A DNA stretch of 64,000 bases, from NCBI GenBank assembly GCA_023404955.1, contig JAEXZY010000093.1:110395-174394 (forward strand), in the 5' to 3' direction. The notes under the pieces are model-generated. The model was not told the origin of the DNA and ran no database searches. It worked only from the letters and a program-made list of their open reading frames with translations. Positions 23,916 through 31,439 of this stretch are shown piece after piece. The DNA is from Actinomycetes bacterium. Its GTDB lineage: Bacteria > Actinomycetota > Actinomycetes > Mycobacteriales > Mycobacteriaceae. Each line of letters begins with the position of its first letter. Positions within the stretch are counted from its first letter, which is position 1. Both the position numbers and the translations under genes were made by a program.

Positions 23916-25241
23916 ATGATGGACGACCAGCAACTCCGGGTGCTCATCATCGGGGGCGGGTTCGGCGGTCTGTTCTGCGCCCGCCGGCTCGGCCGCACCG
24001 ACGCGTCGGTAACACTGCTCGACCGTGCGGCAGGACACATCTTTCAGCCGCTGCTCTACCAGTGCGCCACCGGAACGCTGAGCATCGGTCAGATCAGCCA
24101 CTCGCTGCGCGAGGAGCTTTCGCGATACCCCAATGTGCGCACCCTGCTCGGTGAAGCTGTCCAGCTGGATCCGGACGCCGGGACCGTGACGGCGTTGCGT
24201 CCCGACGAATCGACCTACACGTTGCACTACGACATCCTGGTGATCGCCGCGGGCATGCAGCAGTCTTATTTCGGCAACGAGCGTTTTGCCGAGTGGGCAC
24301 CGGGGATGAAGTCACTCGATGACGCGCTGTGCATCCGGCAGCGGTTGTTCACCGCATTCGAGATCGCCGAGACGCTGCCGGCCGGGCGCGAACGGGACAG
24401 CTGGTTGACCTTCGCCGTGGCCGGCGGTGGGCCGACCGGGGTCGAGATCGCCGGCCAGATCCGCGAAGTCGCTTCGCGGACACTGGCAAACGAGTTCCAC
24501 AGCATCCAACCCGAGGACGCCAGGGTGCTGCTCTTCGACGGTGGTGACCGGGTCTTGAAGTCGTTCGCCCCGGGCTTGACCGAGAAGGCCACCCGCACCC
24601 TGCAGGCGCTCGGTGTCGAGTTGCACATGGGCGTCCACGTCACCGATGTCGACCGCGACGGCGTGACGGTCACGCCCAAGTCCGGCGGACCGCAACAGCA
24701 TTACGAGGCACGGACGGTCCTGTGGACCGCCGGTGTCGAGGCGGTGCCGTTCGCCCGGCATGCGGCGCAAGTCCTGGGCGCCAAGACCGATCGATCCGGC
24801 CGGATCGACGTCCAACCTGATCTGTCGGTGCCCGGTCATCCCGAGGTCTTCGTCATCGGCGACCTGGCCGGGGGCGATTACCCCGGTGTGGCCGAGAACG
24901 CGATGCAGGGCGGTCTGCACGTCGCCTCGTGCGTGCGTCGTCAGCTGGCCGGTAAACCGCGCCGCAGATACCGGTACCGCGATCTCGGCTCGGCGGCCTA
25001 TATAAGCCGCGGCAATGCGCTGCTCCAGGTCGGCCCGGTGAAGCTCTCGGGTCGGCTGGGCTGGATGGCGTGGGGCTTCATCCACATCGCGTTCCTGACC
25101 GGTGTGCACAACCGGGTCAGCACGGTGCTGACGTGGATGGCGGCGATCGGGCGCGACGAGCGTGAGCATCGGACGTTCATGCTCGGCGATCGCGGTGTGC
25201 CCGAACAGCCCTATACGTGGACCAAGGACGATCAGCCGTAG
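23916..25241 (+). CDS. ndh: Type II NADH dehydrogenase (NDH-2)
   Basis: A 441-residue membrane-associated flavoprotein that passes electrons from NADH to menaquinone without pumping protons. FAD site LIIGGGFGGLFCARRLG at the N-terminus, NADH site VAGGGPTGVEIAGQI (near 170), FVIGDLAG (near 310) and an amphipathic C-terminal part (GWMAWGFIHIAFLTGVHNRV) for membrane docking. Close to mycobacterial Ndh (463 residues). The start is one of ATG 23916 or ATG 23919. In M. tuberculosis ndh sits next to Rv1855c; here about 23 kb separate them. It is divergent from the cyclase and overlaps the amylase gene end by 10 bases. Confidence 0.92.
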   Translation: MMDDQQLRVLIIGGGFGGLFCARRLGRTDASVTLLDRAAGHIFQPLLYQCATGTLSIGQISHSLREELSRYPNVRTLLGEAVQLDPDAGTVTALRPDESTYTLHYDILVIAAGMQQSYFGNERFAEWAPGMKSLDDALCIRQRLFTAFEIAETLPAGRERDSWLTFAVAGGGPTGVEIAGQIREVASRTLANEFHSIQPEDARVLLFDGGDRVLKSFAPGLTEKATRTLQALGVELHMGVHVTDVDRDGVTVTPKSGGPQQHYEARTVLWTAGVEAVPFARHAAQVLGAKTDRSGRIDVQPDLSVPGHPEVFVIGDLAGGDYPGVAENAMQGGLHVASCVRRQLAGKPRRRYRYRDLGSAAYISRGNALLQVGPVKLSGRLGWMAWGFIHIAFLTGVHNRVSTVLTWMAAIGRDEREHRTFMLGDRGVPEQPYTWTKDDQP

Positions 25242-26512
25242 TCGACGATCACCCAGCCGTGCGGCGGCACGATGAGTTCGTCGACACGTTCGGCAGGCGG
25301 GGCTCCGGATCCCGCGATCACCCGCCCGGTTCCGGGCAACCCTGCCGTCAACGGGGCGTCGTCGACGTTGAGGGCCACCACGATCGCGCGTCCATCGGCA
25401 GCGACGCGGTAGGCGTAACCGGTGTTGGTCAGGCTCAGTGATTCGGTACGGGCGTTGTGCAGCCACGGGTTTCGCCGGCGCAGGCCGATCAGGTACTGGT
25501 ACAGCCGCGTCATGTCAACGGGTGGGATCGGCGGCGCGCCGAACTCGGGGCGGATCGCGTCATCGCCGCCGACGCGCTCTTCCTTGACGCCGTGCCAGGC
25601 CCACTCGTCACCGGCATAGACGCTCGGCGTGCCCCCGGTGGTCAGCAACAGCACAAGAGCATGCTCGAGATGCCGGGGATCATCGATGCGACTGGCGATT
25701 CTGGTGACATCGTGGTTGCCGATGAACGTCAACGGCACAAAGGAATCGAGAAAGTCGTTGTGCCGCTGCAGCGCCCAGTCGAGTTCGTGGAAGTTCTTGT
25801 CGTTCAGGGCACTCCAGACGGCCTTCCACAGTTCATACTGGGTGACCGAGTCGTATCCGGCGGCGCTCACCTGCGCCGCGTAGTCGCCGTGGATGACCTC
25901 GCCGAGGAACCAGGCGTCGCGATGGCGGCGACGAACCTGCGGTAGGACCTGCCGCCAGAATTCCGGATCGACCGCGTAGGCGGCATCGAGGCGCCAACCG
26001 TCGGCACCGCGATCGAGCCAGTGGTTCATGACCTCGACGGTGTGCGCCACGACTTCGGGATCACCGTGGTCGAGCGCGATCAATTCGCCGTGACCCTCGA
26101 AGGTGTCGAAACCGTCCGAGCCATGACGGAACCAATCCTTCGGGCCGCCCGCGACCGCGTCGCGATAGCGCGGGTGGTCGGTGCCGACATGGTTGAACAC
26201 ACCGTCGAGCAATACCCTGAGCCCGCGCCGGCGGCATTCGGAGATGAGCCGGTCGAAATCGGCATCGGTTCCCAGGCGTGGATCGATGCGGAAGTGATCG
26301 GTGGTGTCATAACCGTGGGTCCGGGAGCTGAACACCGGTCCGAGCGCCAGGCCGGAGGCACCAAGGTCCAGTGCGTGGTCGAGCCAGTCGATGATCCGCA
26401 GCAGACGGTGTTCGTCGGCCGTCGGTGCGGGATCGGCGGGAAACGCACCGACGAACCCGAGGGGATAGATCTGCCACCAGATGACGTGGCGTACCCAGTC
26501 GGGATCGGTCAT
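25232..26512 (-). CDS. GH13 alpha-amylase family glycoside hydrolase
   Basis: A 426-residue alpha-glucan-acting enzyme. The four conserved GH13 regions are present: DGVFNHVG, DGWRLDAAYA (nucleophile Asp), WFLGEVIHGD (acid/base Glu) and FIGNHDVT (stabiliser Asp). A short C-terminal beta domain ends at DELIVPPHGWVIVDYG. There is no signal peptide, so it acts on cytosolic glucan, maltodextrin or trehalose-related sugar. The length is near the small cytosolic amylase family. It overlaps the following deaminase gene by 4 bases, hence is cotranscribed. Confidence 0.9.
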   Translation of the reverse strand: MTDPDWVRHVIWWQIYPLGFVGAFPADPAPTADEHRLLRIIDWLDHALDLGASGLALGPVFSSRTHGYDTTDHFRIDPRLGTDADFDRLISECRRRGLRVLLDGVFNHVGTDHPRYRDAVAGGPKDWFRHGSDGFDTFEGHGELIALDHGDPEVVAHTVEVMNHWLDRGADGWRLDAAYAVDPEFWRQVLPQVRRRHRDAWFLGEVIHGDYAAQVSAAGYDSVTQYELWKAVWSALNDKNFHELDWALQRHNDFLDSFVPLTFIGNHDVTRIASRIDDPRHLEHALVLLLTTGGTPSVYAGDEWAWHGVKEERVGGDDAIRPEFGAPPIPPVDMTRLYQYLIGLRRRNPWLHNARTESLSLTNTGYAYRVAADGRAIVVALNVDDAPLTAGLPGTGRVIAGSGAPPAERVDELIVPPHGWVIVDYG

Positions 26513-26988
26513 GGCCGGAACGCCCGCTCGTAGAGTGCACGCATCTCGTCATGCAGTTGCGGCGCTGGGCCGTCGACGACGAGCTCCGGCGCGACGGTGG
26601 TGATCGGAAGTGGCGCGACCGGCGCCGGGGGAGTACCCCACTCGGCGCACCACTGGCTGAGCTGCCGGGCCGATGTCGCGTAGACGATGCGCCCGAGGCC
26701 CACCCATGCGTGTGCGGCCGAACACATGGCGCAGTGTTCACCCGAGGTGTAGACCGTGGCGCTCGCACGTTGTTCGGGGGAGAGGTGCTCGGCGGCCCAT
26801 CGGGCAATGGCGAACTCGGGGTGTTCGGTGGCGTCGCCGTTGCCGACGTGATTGTGATCGGCGAACAGGGTGTCACCTGTGTTGTCGACCAGTAGGGAGC
26901 CGAAGGGCTCGTCGCCGAGGTCCAGCGCGTCGCGTGCCAGTTCGACACACCGCCGAAGGAATTCCAGATCCGCGTCGGTGATCGCCAC
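26509..26988 (-). CDS. Nucleoside/guanine deaminase-like protein (cytidine deaminase fold)
   Basis: A 159-residue zinc-dependent deaminase. The metal motifs are HPEFAIA (a His-Pro-Glu variant, near residue 57) and SGEHCAMCSAA with the CxxC pair (near 86). Closest are guanine deaminase and tRNA-adenosine-deaminase-like proteins; the HPE triad is a slight departure from the usual HAE. The substrate is uncertain. It precedes the amylase gene (4-base overlap). Confidence 0.82.
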   Translation of the reverse strand: MAITDADLEFLRRCVELARDALDLGDEPFGSLLVDNTGDTLFADHNHVGNGDATEHPEFAIARWAAEHLSPEQRASATVYTSGEHCAMCSAAHAWVGLGRIVYATSARQLSQWCAEWGTPPAPVAPLPITTVAPELVVDGPAPQLHDEMRALYERAFRP

Positions 26989-27018
26989 GCGGGCGAGTTT
27001 ACCCAGCGGGGAGGAATG

Positions 27019-27234
27019 TCAACCGCAGCGCAACGGTTGGGGTGCCGATTCGTCGGTGGCCGCACCCCAGCACCACGCCGCGTACGCGGCCGCGACGGCG
27101 ATGGCCTCGACATCGGCTTTGCTGCCGCCGGCGGAACGGACCGGGTCGCTCACTGCGTGCCGGATCATCCCGACCAGTGCGACCAGTGGCTCGTCCTTGG
27201 AACGGAGGTGCGCCAGGTGGCGTTCGTTGGACAT
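27019..27234 (-). CDS. Small hypothetical protein
   Basis: A 71-residue protein starting MSNERHLAHLRSKDEPLVALVGMIRHAVSD, with an Ala-rich C-terminal stretch AIAVAAAYAAWCWGAATDE. It is not recognised. The ATG at 27234 is preceded by the weak purine run GGAGAGGACA. It lies between the deaminase and the TPR gene with no overlap. The Ala-rich helix may be an amphipathic or membrane helix. Confidence that it is expressed is moderate. Confidence 0.5.
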   Translation of the reverse strand: MSNERHLAHLRSKDEPLVALVGMIRHAVSDPVRSAGGSKADVEAIAVAAAYAAWCWGAATDESAPQPLRCG

Positions 27235-27366
27235 CGTTGTCCTCTCCACAGGTAGGGGCGGGAGCGCACTCGGCTTGCGCGGGCCCCCGGTTCTTTTCCT
27301 GACGCACACGATAGTGGCTCGGGGCCTCGTTGGTTGCATGACACGTTGACTGCCAACTAAATTCAC

Positions 27367-29044
27367 CTATTCGCAACAAGTCTCCGGCCCTGCCGTGACA
27401 TCGAGGCGGCACGCGCAGGACGCGAGAACGGGAACATCGGCGCGGGCGCGGGCCAACATCAGCTGCTGGCCGATGATTGCCGCTTCTGCATCACGGCCCA
27501 GACGTTGCAGGCACTCGTGGTATCCGTGCAGACTCCAGACGTTGCCAGGATGCTGGCACGACCGGCGAAGAGTGCTGTCGAGACCGAGATCCGCTGCGTA
27601 CACTTCGGCGGCCTCGGACACACGGCCCTGCTCGAGCAGAAGAGCGCCGTAGGCGTGCCGTGTCGGCTGCATCCAGCCCCAGGGTTCGTCGTAGGGCAGC
27701 GCGTCGTCGAGGGCGATGGCATCGCGGAGCCGGGCGAACGCGTCGTCGAATCGCCCTTCCCGATAAGCGATTTCGCCGTCGAGCATGGCGACTCCGATGG
27801 CGAGGATATCGCGGCTGGTGTTGTTGAAAAGGTAGCGGGTATCGGGAATCCGCGCGTAAGCGGCTGCGAGAGCATCACGTTCGATGTATGCCTGAGGTAG
27901 CTGACCGGTAGCGGCATAGGCGACCCCGCGGCCGTAGTGCACCGTCGCGGTGGTGGTGCAGTAGAGCGCACCGTCATCGGGCACCGGCAGCGAGATCAGA
28001 TCGGACCACCGGCCGAACCGCACCAGGACGTGAACCTCAAGGGCGGCGAACGCTTCCAGCCAGTCGGCCATCGGGGGCGAGGGGATGGCGAGCAGTTCGG
28101 GTGTGAGCTGTTCTGCGAGCTCGCGCGCGGCGTCGTGGGCAATCTGGAACCGGCCCTCGAACATTGCCGAGTACACCACGAAGTGCAGATCGTGGGCGCG
28201 GTAGAGCGAATAGAAATTCAGTGGCCCGGCATCGGCGACGAACAACCGATCGGCGGCCACGGCGGCCTGGTTGGCCACCACCGAGGCGCGGTAGTCGCCG
28301 CAGAGCACGTCGATATGGCTGGGCATGTGCTGCAGATGGCCGGCATCGGGTACCAGGCCGCGGAGCAGGTCGGCCGCGGGCAACGCGAGCTCGGGGTGCG
28401 CCGACATCTCCATCGCATGGATGTAGAGGTGCAAGACCCCGGGATGTGCCTGTCCGGCGGTCCCGGCAAGAGCCGCCTCCAGGATCGTCGTGGCCTCTTC
28501 CACCCGCGAGCCGGGGGCCGGCTGACCGGTCGCGCTGTCCCAGAGTTCCCAGGCGCTGACGTTGAGCAACGCGTCGGCGGCCAATGCCTGCACGTCGACA
28601 TCCTTGGGGGAAGCGCGCGGCGACCGACACCATCGCGTCTGCGTAGGCGGCGTGCGCGCCGCGCAGCGCGGCGTCATCGGACGGGTCGTCGGTCGGGAAC
28701 CGCAGCGACAGGGCGTCGATCAGGGCACGTTCGGTGGCAGAGGCCCGCCCCGCTGCGGCCGAGGCCAACTCTGCGCGCGCCCGCCGCAACGCCTCGTCCA
28801 GTTCGACGGGATCGAAGGCATCCCAGGCCTTGTTGTAGTTCGGGCCGACGGCGTAGGCGATGCCCCAACGGGCGACGGCCAGGTCACCGTCGTGTTCCAG
28901 CGCACGTTCGAAACAGCGCACCGCTTCGTCGTGGTTGAAGGCGTAAGCCCATACCAGACCCCGGTCGAACCACAACTGCGCCTGTGCAGAATCGGTGTCG
29001 ACCGGGCGTCGGTAGCTGCCCAGGTTGTAGTAGCCCGCATCCAT
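27367..29044 (-). pseudogene. TPR protein split by a single-base frameshift
   Basis: Two frames together spell one protein of about 558 residues. The first runs from MDAGYYNLGSYRRPVD at 29044 with tetratricopeptide-like helices (LWFDRGLVWAYAFNHDEAVRCFERAL) down to VAARFP near 28607; the second continues KDVDVQALAADALL from 28605 to the stop at 27367, with further TPR-like helices. The join is at five Gs in the plus strand (28606-28610): one base fewer would restore a single frame. Either the gene is broken, or the run is a sequencing error or a slippage site. TPR proteins bind partner proteins; the role is unknown. Confidence 0.8.
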
Positions 29045-29062
29045 CGACCAACCATAGTGGGA

Positions 29063-30082
29063 TCAGCCGCGCGAGCCGGCGCGACGGCGCAGACGCTCGA
29101 CGGCCGGTGTGCGCACGGTGGTCGCCAACGCGGCGAGCGCAAGTCCGGTGGTGGCCCAGATCATCAGCGTGGCAAAGGGTGTCAGCGCACCGTTGCCGTC
29201 GAAGTACTCGATGCTGCGCAGCAGCGAGACTCCCGAACCCTGCGGCACGATCTGGTTGAACAAGGTGTAGAAACCGGTCAACAGCGGTCGGCCGATCGGG
29301 CCGGCCGCCGCAGCATTGCCGACGACCACCAGGAAGGCGGTGACCGTCATGGCCGCCACGGTGCCGAAGGCGGCCGCGACCCCGGTCACCGCGCCGCCGA
29401 CCGCCATGGCGTAGAGCCACAACACCCCGAAAACCTGCCAGGGATGACCGGTCAGTGCCCCGAGCCCGCTATCGACATACACGGTGACGACACCGGCCAG
29501 CAGTGCTGCGTAACAGCAGAGCGTGACCGTCCGCAACGCGAGGGTGGCAGGACGGTGCACGGCGCCGACCAGTCGCCCGAACGCCGCCGCTCCCACCGAG
29601 GCGCCGATCGAGACGAAGATGACCGCATAGAACTCGACGGTGCCGGACGGGTCACCCGCCGAGGTCGGCGCGATATCGGTGACAGTCGGGGTCAGTCCGG
29701 CTCCGGCCGCGACGCTGCGGCCCACGCTCTCGGCGGCAGTGGCCACGCTGCGGCCGCCGCCGCCGGCGACGTAGATGTCCAGGGTCCCCGTGGGCCGTGC
29801 GACCAACGCGGCGTCGGCTTTCCGCTGCAGCACGAGATCGCGGGCGGCGCCGTCGTCGGCGACCGCGGTGACGGCGAGCTCCGGTCTGGCCTGCATCGCC
29901 TCGACCAGCTGGGTTGGCGCGGCGACCGCGATATCCATATGGCGCAGAGTCGGTTTGGCGAACGCACCGGCGTAGCTGGCGATCATGGCCAACACCAGGG
30001 CGGTGAACACGCCCATCGCGAGTGCGACGTTGCGGACCTGGGTCGCGGTGACGACCGGAGGTGAGTCGCGATGCTTGGCCAT
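29063..30082 (-). CDS. Multi-pass membrane protein, YhgE/Pip- or ABC-2-like
   Basis: A 339-residue protein: one N-terminal helix (ALAMGVFTALVLAMIASYAGA), an extracellular alpha/beta domain (~45-155), then five or so C-terminal helices from GTVEFYAVIFVSIGASVGAAAFG onward. The layout resembles the YhgE/Pip and ABC-2 permease group, whose members are linked to export or phage receptor function. The start codon ATG is at 30082, sharing a base with the stop codon of the TetR regulator immediately upstream (TGATG), so the two are cotranscribed and the regulator is the likely controller. Confidence 0.72.
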   Translation of the reverse strand: MAKHRDSPPVVTATQVRNVALAMGVFTALVLAMIASYAGAFAKPTLRHMDIAVAAPTQLVEAMQARPELAVTAVADDGAARDLVLQRKADAALVARPTGTLDIYVAGGGGRSVATAAESVGRSVAAGAGLTPTVTDIAPTSAGDPSGTVEFYAVIFVSIGASVGAAAFGRLVGAVHRPATLALRTVTLCCYAALLAGVVTVYVDSGLGALTGHPWQVFGVLWLYAMAVGGAVTGVAAAFGTVAAMTVTAFLVVVGNAAAAGPIGRPLLTGFYTLFNQIVPQGSGVSLLRSIEYFDGNGALTPFATLMIWATTGLALAALATTVRTPAVERLRRRAGSRG

Positions 30083-30663
30083 CAGATTCGTCCCGGCAGC
30101 GTGAGCAGGGCGTTGACGGTGTCGAACGCGGCGGTCACACGCTCACGGAGATCACTCGCATCACGCTGGTCCGGTGCCTCCATCCACGATCGCAGCACCT
30201 CCATGAACCCTCCGACCAGGAAGCGGGTCACCGCTTCGACGGTGAGCCCGGACATCGGCGCGATGACCGACATGCCCTGTGCGGCGATCTCGGCGCAAGC
30301 AGGTGCCAGTTCGGCGCGGAAGGCGTTGACGACCCGCTGGGTGACCGCGCTGGGGATGACGTTTCGGTACATCTCGCGATGCTCCCCGGCGAAGTCGAAC
30401 AGCCGGGTGATGCGCACCCGGGGGTCGTCCCCGATATCGGTGGTCGCCTGTACGAATGCCACCGCGAAGGCGGCCGAGACCGCGTCGTCACGGTCGCGGA
30501 AATGTTGGTAGAAGACCTGCCTGCTCACGCCGGCGCGACCGACGATGGTGGCGACGGTCAGCTCGTCGACCGGATGTTCGTGGGCCAGCGCGAAGGCGGC
30601 CTCGTGGAGAAGGGTGCGGACCCGCTCTGCGCGCGGGTCCGCACTGTGTGTGCGTGCAGCCAT
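30082..30663 (-). CDS. TetR family transcriptional regulator
   Basis: A 193-residue repressor. The N-terminal DNA-binding domain ends in VDELTVATIVGRAGVSRQVFYQHFRDRDDAVSAAF (described in part), with recognition helix around SRQVFYQHF near residues 45-55. The C-terminal ligand domain is helical and non-distinct. It probably binds the 24-base operator 19 bases upstream of its start codon and controls itself and the membrane protein gene. The ATG at 30663 is chosen because it precedes the canonical N-terminus. Confidence 0.88.
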   Translation of the reverse strand: MAARTHSADPRAERVRTLLHEAAFALAHEHPVDELTVATIVGRAGVSRQVFYQHFRDRDDAVSAAFAVAFVQATTDIGDDPRVRITRLFDFAGEHREMYRNVIPSAVTQRVVNAFRAELAPACAEIAAQGMSVIAPMSGLTVEAVTRFLVGGFMEVLRSWMEAPDQRDASDLRERVTAAFDTVNALLTLPGRI

Positions 30664-30681
30664 GGATGCGAGGGTAATGCA

Positions 30682-30705
30682 TTTCGTAGACACGTGACCA
30701 CGAAA
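30682..30705. promoter_or_regulatory. Palindromic operator of the TetR regulator
   Basis: TTTCGTAGACAC / GTGACCACGAAA: 10 of 12 positions match as an inverted repeat around a central CACGTG. It lies just upstream of the TetR start codon, in the gap to the divergent thioesterase, and has the size and symmetry of a TetR-family operator. The assignment is by position. Confidence 0.68.
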
Positions 30706-30786
30706 ACTTAGGTTATCTATACCACCGACGGGCTGTCGTGTGACCCCCGCCGCTCCGGGTTTCGGGAGGTGGCTCGACAGCGTCGT

Positions 30787-30800
30787 TAGAACATGTTCTA
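30787..30800. promoter_or_regulatory. KstR-type operator upstream of the thioesterase
   Basis: TAGAACATGTTCTA is a perfect 14-base palindrome and fits the KstR consensus TnnAACnnGTTnnA at every fixed position. KstR represses cholesterol-catabolism genes in mycobacteria. The site begins 22 bases before the thioesterase start codon. The spacing of GAAC and GTTC (2 bases) excludes the LexA box, which has 4. Confidence 0.75.
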
Positions 30801-30808
30801 GTTCTGGG

Positions 30809-31432
30809 ATGTTGGACTTCACCCACCAGGACCTCAGCACCGAGGAGGTCGAACGGCTGCGCAGCATCTTCGGCCCGCTCACCGAGTCGGTTCGTCAGCT
30901 CGTCGACGCGACCATCCGCACGGAGGCCGATGCCGACACCGTGGCGGCCGCCACGGCACGCATCGACGAGGTCACCACGGCCCTGCGTACCAACCAGCTC
31001 GAAGGTGCATTCGGCGTGCGATTCACCGCCCATGGCGACCGGATGCCCTGGGGTAACGCCGTGATCGGTCTGCGCAACCCCATCGCCCCGCCGTTGACGG
31101 TTCGCCGCGGCGACGACGGCTCGGTGGCGGCCGACTTCGTGCTCGGCGCACCCTACGAAGGCCCGCCGGGACATGTGCACGGCGGTATCGCCGCGCTCAT
31201 CCTCGATCACGTCCTCGGTGAGGCGGCCAGCCCTGCCACCAGCCCCCGGTTGACCGGAACCATCACTGTGCGATACCTGCGGCCGACACCGCTGGGTGCG
31301 CTGCGCGCCGAGGCGGCGATCGTACGTACCGAGGGCATCAAAACCTTTGCGGCGGGCACGCTATCGGACGGCTCCGGGGCGACGGTGCAGGCCGAGGGGG
31401 TGTTCATCCAACCCAGGTGGGCTCGGGAGTGA
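30809..31432 (+). CDS. PaaI-like hotdog thioesterase family protein
   Basis: A 207-residue hotdog-fold protein. The region GPPGHVHGGIAALILDHVLGEA (near 112-133) is the PaaI-type thioesterase signature with the H-GG-I loop, followed by TGTITVRYLRPTPLGALRAEA. Such enzymes hydrolyse acyl- or aryl-CoA. The N-terminal ~60 residues are an extra helical region. A KstR box sits just upstream, so it may serve sterol side-chain or ring CoA intermediates. ATG at 30809; the ORF extends upstream in frame but the extension holds the operator. Confidence 0.82.
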   Translation: MLDFTHQDLSTEEVERLRSIFGPLTESVRQLVDATIRTEADADTVAAATARIDEVTTALRTNQLEGAFGVRFTAHGDRMPWGNAVIGLRNPIAPPLTVRRGDDGSVAADFVLGAPYEGPPGHVHGGIAALILDHVLGEAASPATSPRLTGTITVRYLRPTPLGALRAEAAIVRTEGIKTFAAGTLSDGSGATVQAEGVFIQPRWARE

Positions 31433-31439
31433 CGCCGGT

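Noticed and set aside
30787..30800. LexA (SOS) box
   Set aside because: The LexA consensus needs GAAC-N4-GTTC; this site has only two bases between the halves and fits KstR instead.
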